Of a stretch of DNA of 11,434 nt, positions 1-5,391 are shown piece after piece. Origin of the DNA: Actinomycetota bacterium (lineage in GTDB: Bacteria; Actinomycetota; Thermoleophilia; Gaiellales; Gaiellaceae); assembly GCA_005885565.1 (NCBI GenBank), contig VAXK01000076.1, forward strand, positions 1-11,434, written 5' to 3'. The translations under genes were made by a program, and so were the position numbers. Each line of letters begins with the position of its first letter. The stretch's first letter is position 1. Below the pieces are notes generated by a model that saw only the letters and a program-made list of their open reading frames with translations, did not search any database and was not told the DNA's origin.

Positions 1-335
1 AAGACGAAGCGGGAGACGCCGGCCTCCTTCGCGACGCGGGCGAGGTGCAGCGTGCCCTCGTAGTTCACGTCGTAGGTCCACGACGCGTTCATATCGCCGA
101 GCGGGTCGTTCGAGAGGGCGGCGAGGTGGACGACGGCGTCGAAGCCGACCAGGTCGGCCGGCGTCACGTCGCGGACGTCGAGGCGCAGCTCGTCTACCGG
201 CGCAAGGTCGGAGCCGAAATCGCAGCCGCGGTAGAAGAACGTGTCGAGCCCGACGACCTCGTGGCCCGCCTCGGCGACCATCGGCGCGACGACCGAGCCG
301 ATGTAGCCGTGATGGCCCGTGACGAGCACCTTCAC
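1..335 (-). CDS. NAD-dependent epimerase/dehydratase, C-terminus cut by window edge
   Basis: This is the N-terminal 111 residues of an extended SDR (NDP-sugar epimerase/dehydratase family). The Rossmann glycine motif is visible at residues 6-13 (TGHHGYIG), followed by an acidic residue at the end of the second strand (VVGLDTFF). Further on is VHLAALSNDPLGDMN, the HLAA signature plus the S-N-D-P stretch typical of NDP-sugar epimerases found in glycan clusters. The catalytic YxxxK would lie outside the window. The GTG start is favoured because a GAGGAG Shine-Dalgarno ends 5 nt upstream and because the start overlaps the stop of the upstream gene by 4 bp (GTGA). It is the last visible gene of the five-gene operon. 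Family assignment is firm. The substrate (probably the nucleotide sugar made by the cytidylyltransferase-like enzyme in the same operon) is inferred. Confidence 0.9.
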   Translation of the reverse strand, partial: MKVLVTGHHGYIGSVVAPMVAEAGHEVVGLDTFFYRGCDFGSDLAPVDELRLDVRDVTPADLVGFDAVVHLAALSNDPLGDMNASWTYDVNYEGTLHLARVAKEAGVSRFV

Positions 336-1660
336 GACTGCTCCTCGAGGAGGTCGGCGTCGAGGAGCGCGGAAGCAGCGCTCGCGACGACCGCGAAGGG
401 CAGGTCGGCGCGCTCAGCCACGTCGAGCAGCGAGTGCCCCCCGTCGGCGAGGTTCAGCACCCAAAGGAGCGCCCGCTGGAACGACTCCTCCTCCCGCGGC
501 GCCCCGCTCGACACCTCCCGGTACAGCCCACGCCGCCCGAGCTGTGGCTCGCCGTACGGATTCCGGGAGACGTACGTCCGGTCGCCGTCGAGGACGTCGA
601 GGATCTCGAGCGTCGCGGCGAGCGAGTCGCCGAGGCTCTCCGCGTCGATGAGGTCGAGGTCGTCCGCGGACGAGTGGTACTCCGGGAAGAGCCCGTGCGG
701 CGTCCGCGTGAGCGCGCCCACCGGCAGGTCGAAGCCGGGCGAGCAGAACTGCCGCTCGTCGCCGCCCCACGGCACGAAGTCCTCGACCATCGAGCCCGGC
801 CGGCCGCGCAGCACGTACGCGGCGGCACGGTCGACCGCGGTGTCCCCGGCACGGCTCCGCTTGTACCGCAGCGGGCCGGGGTCGCCGACGCAGGCGACGA
901 CGAGGCCGGCGCGGATGCGGTCGAGGTGCTCGAGGTTGCGGGAGAGCCACGCGAGCGGCCCGAGCGTGCCCGGGCTGAAGAGGAGCCGGTGGGAACGGCG
1001 CAGCCGGCGCTCGACCAGGTGCTTCCCGAGCACGGCCAGGAGCGCGATCCCGGACACGTTGTCGTTCGCGAGCGCCGGGTGGCAGACGTAGGTCGAGAGC
1101 AGCACCTCGTCTTCGGACTCGCCCGGCAGCAGCGCCTCCGCATACGTGAGGTGGCCGTCCTCGAGCCGCGCGTCGACGCAGACCTCGTACTCGTCTTCCG
1201 GGCGGATCGCGCGCCGTTGCTCCTCGGTGACGCAAAAGCCCCACGTGTCCGCCCAGTAGGCCGTCCGGTAGGGGATCCGGTCGGGGAACTCCGGCAGCGA
1301 GTACAGCCGCTTATCGAGCTCGGCCCCGGTGAGGGTCGTCCGCACCGGATGGCTGTAGCCGAGCAGGTGGAGGTTGCTGTCGCGCCGGTCGACGATCCTC
1401 CGGCCCGTCGAGTCGGCGATCCACGCGTCGGCGACGTTCCACTCGCGCGGCGTGGTCCAGTCGAAGATCGGCGTGCCGGTCGGCACCTCCGTCACGGCGA
1501 GCGGGACGAGCTCGCCGACGACGCGGAGGGTCTCCCGGACGCCGTCCCCGGTGAGGCTCCGCGGCAGCGGCATGAGCCGCCGCGCGAGGTCGAGGATCTC
1601 GGCGCCGGCGGCCACCGGGTCGAGCCCGGCGCTCAGCCCGCGAGAACGAGCTTCCTGCAT
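332..1660 (-). CDS. DUF4910/COG4310 aminopeptidase-like protein with C-terminal winged helix
   Basis: The product is 442 residues. Its architecture matches the DUF4910 family (M28-like zinc peptidase fold with an inserted DUF2172-type segment, then an HTH_47-type winged helix). The N-terminal PLPRSLTGDG is at 31-40. The metal-site motif CHPALANDN is at 193-201 with His194 and Asp200 as likely zinc ligands. GDERQF at 300-305 (Glu302) and EYHSSADDLDLI at 327-338 (His329) supply the remaining ligand-like residues. Residues about 393-442 form the small helical winged-helix segment. The usual M28 general-base Glu-Glu pair is not seen; the corresponding region reads SPGTLGPLAWL. The ATG at 1660 has a GAGG about 7 nt upstream and overlaps the deacetylase gene by 28 bp. 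A GTG at 1615 (427 residues) is a weaker alternative. The reaction is unknown. An amide- or peptide-hydrolysing role on a sugar derivative is inferred from its place between a PIG-L deacetylase and an epimerase. Confidence 0.88.
   Translation of the reverse strand: MQEARSRGLSAGLDPVAAGAEILDLARRLMPLPRSLTGDGVRETLRVVGELVPLAVTEVPTGTPIFDWTTPREWNVADAWIADSTGRRIVDRRDSNLHLLGYSHPVRTTLTGAELDKRLYSLPEFPDRIPYRTAYWADTWGFCVTEEQRRAIRPEDEYEVCVDARLEDGHLTYAEALLPGESEDEVLLSTYVCHPALANDNVSGIALLAVLGKHLVERRLRRSHRLLFSPGTLGPLAWLSRNLEHLDRIRAGLVVACVGDPGPLRYKRSRAGDTAVDRAAAYVLRGRPGSMVEDFVPWGGDERQFCSPGFDLPVGALTRTPHGLFPEYHSSADDLDLIDAESLGDSLAATLEILDVLDGDRTYVSRNPYGEPQLGRRGLYREVSSGAPREEESFQRALLWVLNLADGGHSLLDVAERADLPFAVVASAASALLDADLLEEQS
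341..346 (-). promoter_or_regulatory. Shine-Dalgarno of the epimerase gene
   Basis: GAGGAG on the minus strand lies 5 nt before the GTG at 335. It sits inside the last codons of the upstream DUF4910 gene and supports both the choice of start and translational coupling. Confidence 0.6.
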
Positions 1661-2292
1661 CGGAACGCCTCGGCGAAGCGGGTCGGCGAGTTCGCCTCCA
1701 TCCCGCGCACGCGCGCGAGCGAGCGGAAGAGATCCTCGGTGAACCAGTGCTTGCCGCGCTGCGAGGGGAAGTGCTCGAGCAGGAGGTCGACCTTCCGCTG
1801 GAGGACGTCGGGACCGAGCGGAACGTACACGTTCGGGGCGGCCAGGTCGGCGTCGTACTTCGGGATCTCGTACTCCAGGATGAGGTGGTTGCGGAAGGTG
1901 TTCCACGTCAGCTCGGAGACGAGCCGGTGATCCTGGTGCAGGTCGACCCCGACGTGCGTGAAGACGAGCTCGGCCGAGACCTCTGCCTTGAGCGTCTCGA
2001 AGCGGTCCTTCACCGCGCCGCCGAGGTAGGGGAAGAAGCCGTCCCGGAACGTCTCGAGCAGGACGCGCGGCGGCGTCGAGAGGCCGGAGAGGAACGCCTC
2101 CGCGCTCGCGCGTGCCTCCTCGCCCCGCGTGCCGTTCGCGCTCAGGACGAGCCACGTGACCTCGACGTCCGGCCGCCGCTCGGCGAGCGCGAGGAGCGTG
2201 CCTCCGCAGCCGATCTCGATGTCGTCGGCGTGGCAGCCGATCGCGAGCACGCGAGCGGGCCCGTGCTCCAGGTCGAGCGACGCGGTGAGCAT
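1633..2292 (-). CDS. PIG-L family (LmbE-like) zinc deacetylase
   Basis: The product is 219 residues, a typical size for PIG-L N-acetylglucosaminyl deacetylase-like enzymes. The family motif appears as CHADDIEIGCGGT at residues 20-32: His21 and Asp24 are the expected zinc ligands and Asp23 the expected base, with Ala in place of the common Pro of HPDDE. The second half of the metal site is HVGVDLHQDH at 113-122, His122 being the third ligand. Enzymes of this family remove acetyl groups from amino sugars and their conjugates (MshB, GlcNAc-PI deacetylase, BshB). The ATG overlaps the stop of the nucleotidyltransferase gene by one base (TGATG). No strong Shine-Dalgarno is seen, which fits coupled translation. 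In this operon it most likely deacetylates an activated or lipid-linked sugar. The substrate cannot be read from sequence. Confidence 0.9.
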   Translation of the reverse strand: MLTASLDLEHGPARVLAIGCHADDIEIGCGGTLLALAERRPDVEVTWLVLSANGTRGEEARASAEAFLSGLSTPPRVLLETFRDGFFPYLGGAVKDRFETLKAEVSAELVFTHVGVDLHQDHRLVSELTWNTFRNHLILEYEIPKYDADLAAPNVYVPLGPDVLQRKVDLLLEHFPSQRGKHWFTEDLFRSLARVRGMEANSPTRFAEAFRCRKLVLAG

Positions 2293-3098
2293 CAGCCGGT
2301 CGGCGTCGCGTCCTGCCGCTCGAGGCCGCGCGGGCTCGCCCACGGCGGCTCGCCCGACTCGAGCAGCGTCTCGAGGGTCTGCTTGTCCTTCAGGGTGTCC
2401 ATCGGCGCCCAGAAGCCCTTGTACGGATACGCGATCACCTTGTCCTCGGCGATCAGGCGGGGGAACGCGTGCCCGACGAGGTCCTCGCCGGGGCCGAGGT
2501 GGTCGAGGATCCCGCGCCGGAAGACGAAGAAGCCGCCGTTGATCCAGAGGTCGGCGTCGCCGACGTCGCGAATCGCCTCGACACCGTTCCCGTCCCGGAG
2601 CGATACGACGTGGAACTGGTGCGTCGGTCGTACGCACAGGAAGAGCGCCGTCTTGTCGCTCGCCGTGAGCGTGTCGATCATGTCGCGGAGCGGCGCGTCG
2701 GTGAGGCCGTCGCCGTAGGTCGCGAGGAAGACGTCCTCGCCCTCGAGGTACGGCTCGACCGCCTTCAGCCGCTCGCCGATCGTCGAGTTGAGTCCCGTAT
2801 TCACGAAGGTCATCGACCAATCGTGGGTGTCGCTGCCGAGGAGCTCGACGGTCTTGCCGCCGTCGCGGAGGACGAAGTCGTTCGTGAGCGCCTCGTTGTA
2901 GTCGAGGAAGTACTGCTTGATCACCTCGGCCTTGTAGCCGAGGCAGAGCACGAAGTCGCGGCAGCCGAAGCTCGAGTAGTACTTCATGATGTGCCACAGG
3001 ATCGGCCGGTCGCCGAGCGGGATCATCGGCTTCGGCAGGCGCGTCGACTCCTCGCGCATCCGCAGGCCCAGGCCGCCGCAGAAGAGGACGACCTTCAC
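2292..3098 (-). CDS. Sugar-phosphate nucleotidyltransferase, glucose-1-phosphate cytidylyltransferase (RfbF)-like
   Basis: The product is 268 residues, close to the roughly 257-residue RfbF family. The nucleotide-binding loop is at 8-16 (GGLGLRMRE) and LPKPMIPLGDRPILWHIMKYY at 21-41 contains the conserved PKPM. YGDGLTD at 128-134 supplies the metal-binding Asp130. WINGGFFVF and GFWAPMDTLKD further on are also typical. The enzyme would couple CTP (or another NTP) to a hexose-1-phosphate, giving the activated sugar on which the rest of the operon acts. The GTG start overlaps the methyltransferase stop by 4 bp and has a strong GGAGGT 6 nt upstream. RfbF-like sequence points to CDP-glucose, but this subfamily is broad and the nucleotide and sugar are not proven. 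I see no CDP-glucose 4,6-dehydratase in the window; the partial epimerase or an unseen neighbour may fill that role. Confidence 0.9.
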   Translation of the reverse strand: MKVVLFCGGLGLRMREESTRLPKPMIPLGDRPILWHIMKYYSSFGCRDFVLCLGYKAEVIKQYFLDYNEALTNDFVLRDGGKTVELLGSDTHDWSMTFVNTGLNSTIGERLKAVEPYLEGEDVFLATYGDGLTDAPLRDMIDTLTASDKTALFLCVRPTHQFHVVSLRDGNGVEAIRDVGDADLWINGGFFVFRRGILDHLGPGEDLVGHAFPRLIAEDKVIAYPYKGFWAPMDTLKDKQTLETLLESGEPPWASPRGLERQDATPTG

Positions 3099-4354
3099 GG
3101 GAGCACCTCCGGCTCGGGGATCGGCACGACGAGCCGGCCTCCCCAGTCGCGGACGTACTCGAGCTGCGCGGCGATCTCCCGCTTCAGGTTCCAGGGCAGG
3201 ATCAGCACGTAGTCGGGCCGCGTCTCGGCGATCCGCTCGGGCGGGTGGATGGGGACGTGCGTGCCCGGCAGGAAGCGCCCGTGCTTCAGGGGGTTGCGGT
3301 CGACGGTGTAGTCGAGGAGGTCGGTGCGGATCCCGCAGTAGTTGAGCAGCGTGTTCCCCTTGCCGGGAGCACCGTAGCCCGCGATGCGCGCGCCGTCGCG
3401 GCGCAGGCCGATCAGGAGCTCGAGCAGACGCCACTTCGTCTCGGCGACGCGCGCCCCGAAGCCCGCGTAGCCGGCGAGCTCGGCGTAGCCCGCGTCCCGC
3501 TCGGCCGCGAGCAGCGTCTCGACCGCCGGCTCCGGCGCGCCCTGCGGGTGCCGGACGAAGACGCGGAGCGAGCCTCCGTGCGAGGGCAGCTCCTCGACGT
3601 CGAACACCTCGAGCTCGTGGCGGCCGAAGAGCTCGACGAGGGTGTGGAACGAGAAGTACGAGTAGTGCTCGTGGTAGATCGTGTCGAACTGGAGGCCCTC
3701 GACGAGGCGGACGAGGTGGGGGACCTCGATCGTCGCCGTCCCGCTCGGCGCGAGCAGGATCCGCATCCCCTCGACGAAGTCGTTCAGCGAGGGCACCTGC
3801 GCGAGCACGTTGTTCGCGACGATGAGGTCGGCGCGGCGGCCGCCGTCGGCGAGCTCTGACGCGAGCCGCGTGTCGAAGAACTCCACGAGCGTCTCGACCC
3901 CGCGCGCACGGGCCGCCTCGGCGACGTTCGCGGCCGGGTCGATCCCGAGCGACGGGATCCCGTGTGCGACGAAGTGCTGGAGCAGGTAGCCGTCGTTCGA
4001 GGCGAGCTCGACGACGAGGCTCTCTCCGTCGAGGCCGAGCCGGTCGGTCATCTGCTCCGCGTACGTGCGCGCGTGGTCGACCCAGCTCGTCGAGTACGAC
4101 GAGAAGTAGGCGTACTCGCGGAAGATCTCCGACGCGTCCACGTAGGCCTGGAGCTGCACGAGCAGGCACTCGCCGCAGACGAGCACGTGGAGCGGGTAGA
4201 ACGGCTCCATCCCGTCGAGCTCGTCGGCGGCGAGGAAGCTCTCGCAGAGCGGCGACATGCCGAGGTCGACGAAGGTGTGCCGAAGCGCCGCACCGCAGAG
4301 CCGGCACGTCGGCGCCGAGGCCGCGTCGGCCTCGGCCGGAAGGGTGAGCCGCAC
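3095..4354 (-). CDS. Zinc-ribbon SAM-dependent sugar C-methyltransferase (TcaB9/TylC3-like)
   Basis: The product is 419 residues with the three-part architecture Methyltransf_13, SAM domain and Methyltransf_14. An N-terminal zinc site is given by C17-x2-C20 and C60-x2-C63. The SAM-binding motif I is VVELASNDGYLL at 114-125. The catalytic YHEHYSYFS is at 227-235, where Glu229 and His230 correspond to the Glu/His pair of the 3-C-methyltransferase TcaB9. The C-terminal domain contains IAGYGAPGKGNTLLNYCGI at 324-342 and DRNPLKHGRFLPG at 352-364, both family hallmarks. Members transfer methyl to a carbon of NDP-keto sugars, giving branched sugars. There is no ATG near the N-terminus; GTG at 4354 is the last in-frame start before the divergent gene and keeps the whole zinc site. 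It is the first gene of the operon. The methylated position and sugar are unknown. Confidence 0.92.
   Translation of the reverse strand: MRLTLPAEADAASAPTCRLCGAALRHTFVDLGMSPLCESFLAADELDGMEPFYPLHVLVCGECLLVQLQAYVDASEIFREYAYFSSYSTSWVDHARTYAEQMTDRLGLDGESLVVELASNDGYLLQHFVAHGIPSLGIDPAANVAEAARARGVETLVEFFDTRLASELADGGRRADLIVANNVLAQVPSLNDFVEGMRILLAPSGTATIEVPHLVRLVEGLQFDTIYHEHYSYFSFHTLVELFGRHELEVFDVEELPSHGGSLRVFVRHPQGAPEPAVETLLAAERDAGYAELAGYAGFGARVAETKWRLLELLIGLRRDGARIAGYGAPGKGNTLLNYCGIRTDLLDYTVDRNPLKHGRFLPGTHVPIHPPERIAETRPDYVLILPWNLKREIAAQLEYVRDWGGRLVVPIPEPEVLP
3105..3110 (-). promoter_or_regulatory. Strong Shine-Dalgarno of the nucleotidyltransferase gene
   Basis: GGAGGT on the minus strand lies 6 nt upstream of the GTG at 3098. 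It is the best ribosome-binding site in the operon, fixes that GTG as the start, and lies within the 3' end of the methyltransferase gene. Confidence 0.75.
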
Positions 4355-4368
4355 GGGTTCCAGGGTCT

Positions 4369-4375
4369 TAGTGTA
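4369..4375. promoter_or_regulatory. Candidate bidirectional -10 element between divergent genes
   Basis: TAGTGTA reads as TAGTGT on the plus strand and TACACT on the minus strand, so both strands fit the TAnnnT -10 pattern. It sits in the 30-bp gap between the methyltransferase (GTG at 4354) and the SDR (ATG at 4385). Expected starts of transcription, about 7 nt downstream, would leave leaders of roughly 4 nt (plus) and 9 nt (minus), so leaderless or nearly leaderless transcripts. An AGGCGG at 4375-4380 could instead act as Shine-Dalgarno for the SDR if transcription began further upstream. No convincing -35 was seen on either side. Confidence 0.35.
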
Positions 4376-4384
4376 GGCGGGGCG

Positions 4385-5188
4385 ATGCAAGATCTCGACG
4401 GGCAGGTCGCGATCGTCACGGGCGGCGGCCGCGGGGTGGGCCGTGCCGTCGCCGAGGCGCTCGGCGCCCGTGGCGCCGCCGTCGCGGTCGCGGCGCGCAC
4501 GATCAGCGAGATCGAGGCCGTGGCCGCCGCCCTCTCGCGCGCGATTGCCGTTCCGACGGACGTGACGCGCGCGGAGCAGGTCGGAGCGCTCGTCGAGCGA
4601 ACGGGCCGGGAGCTCGGCCCGCCGACCCTCCTCGTCGCCGGCGCCGGGACCTGGGACCACGTCGGCCCGGCGTGGGAGGGCGACGCCGACGCCTGGTGGC
4701 GCGACGTCGAGGTCGCGGTGCGCGGCGCGTATCTCTGCGCGCGGGCGGTGCTCCCCGGCATGGTCGAGCGCGGGGCGGGCCGGATCGTCGTCCTCTCGAG
4801 CTACGCGGCGAACGTCCCCCGGCCGTGGTCCTCCGGTTACGGGAGCGGACGGGCCGCGCTCCTGCGGTTCATCGACTCGCTGGCCGGCGAGGTCGAGGAG
4901 CGCGGCGTCGCGGTCTTCGCCGTCTCGCCCGGCTTCGTCCGCACGGAGCTCGTCGAGAACGTGATCCGCTCGGAGGCCGGTCGCCGCTACCTGCCCGAGC
5001 TCGGCGAGCGGACGGACGCGCTCGCCCCCGAGCTCGCGGGAGAGCTCGTCGCCGAGCTCGCCACGGGCCGCGCCGACGCGCTGACGGGACGGTTTCTCCA
5101 CGTTCTCGACGATCTCGACGACCTGGTCGCGCGTGCCGACGAGATCCGGGCGAACGACCTGTACGCGCTCCGGTTTCGCCGCTACTAG
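4385..5188 (+). CDS. SDR-family oxidoreductase with altered catalytic residues
   Basis: The product is 267 residues, a classical SDR length. The cofactor loop TGGGRGVG is at 12-19. Arg38 after the second strand (AARTISE) suggests NADP(H). Asp59 (TDV) and the catalytic Ser (SSY, 138-140) are present, as is SPGFVRTEL at 171-179. Departures from the classical family are clear: the active-site YxxxK reads YGSGR at 152-156 (Arg in place of Lys); the position normally held by the Asn of helix 4 (N-x-x-G) reads AVRG with Ala111; and the NNAG motif reads AGAG at 85-88. Whether it still reduces or oxidises anything is uncertain. It faces away from the glycan operon across a 30-bp gap, so it may share regulation. 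The ATG at 4385 is the only start that keeps the first beta strand and does not run deep into the opposite gene. Confidence 0.88.
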   Translation: MQDLDGQVAIVTGGGRGVGRAVAEALGARGAAVAVAARTISEIEAVAAALSRAIAVPTDVTRAEQVGALVERTGRELGPPTLLVAGAGTWDHVGPAWEGDADAWWRDVEVAVRGAYLCARAVLPGMVERGAGRIVVLSSYAANVPRPWSSGYGSGRAALLRFIDSLAGEVEERGVAVFAVSPGFVRTELVENVIRSEAGRRYLPELGERTDALAPELAGELVAELATGRADALTGRFLHVLDDLDDLVARADEIRANDLYALRFRRY

Positions 5189-5391
5189 GGCTTGCCGTCC
5201 ACGATCACACGTTCTCTTTAGTCGGTCGGATCCCGCAGAACTGGCGTCCCGGGACAGCGACGATCATCACCGGAGCGGCGGCGGCGAACAAGGCCCAGGC
5301 CGTCGCGCTTCGCCAAGTACCCGGGCGGCCGTCAACCGCGTGCTGAAGCTGAGCGACGGCTCGTATGCCGTCCACATGTAGCCGCTAGCCG
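5189..5391. other. Convergent gap between SDR and dehydrogenase genes
   Basis: Apart from the remnant described at 5254-5381, this gap holds a short tandem duplication TAGCCGC at 5379-5385 and 5386-5392, the second copy of which runs into the stop of the minus-strand gene. No convincing intrinsic terminator with a T-run was found for either converging gene. Confidence 0.5.
5254..5381 (+). pseudogene. Frameshifted remnant of a small PepSY-like secreted protein
   Basis: Three consecutive frames on the plus strand join to give what looks like one protein segment: TATIITGAAAANKAQAVAL (about 5254-5310), then AKYPGG, then VNRVLKLSDGSYAVHM ending at TAG 5379-5381. The pattern (TG-aaa-Kaxaaal-xxYPG-tvxRVxxlxDGSYxVHM) resembles small actinobacterial PepSY-type proteins, which normally continue for about 20 more residues and carry an N-terminal membrane segment. 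Here there is no start codon or signal sequence in frame, two frame changes are needed, and the C-terminal strand is missing. Sequencing indels could explain the frame changes but not the missing ends. The resemblance is from memory of the family pattern, not a search. Confidence 0.45.

Noticed and set aside
341..352. Perfect palindrome CTCCTCGAGGAG overlapping the Shine-Dalgarno of the epimerase gene
   Set aside because: It has no loop and encodes Leu-Leu-Glu-Glu at the end of the DUF4910 gene. Such palindromes arise readily from Leu and Glu codons in GC-rich genes, so regulation is not supported.
434..1930. A 498-codon plus-strand open frame opposite the DUF4910 and PIG-L genes
   Set aside because: Its composition is typical of an antisense shadow (Arg/Val/Glu/Pro-rich) and there are no recognisable motifs, while the minus-strand genes have catalytic motifs.
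3095..5101. The methyltransferase frame extends upstream without a stop through the divergent SDR gene
   Set aside because: The upstream translation has no family resemblance and would overlap a well-supported gene on the other strand. The GTG at 4354 keeps the complete zinc site.
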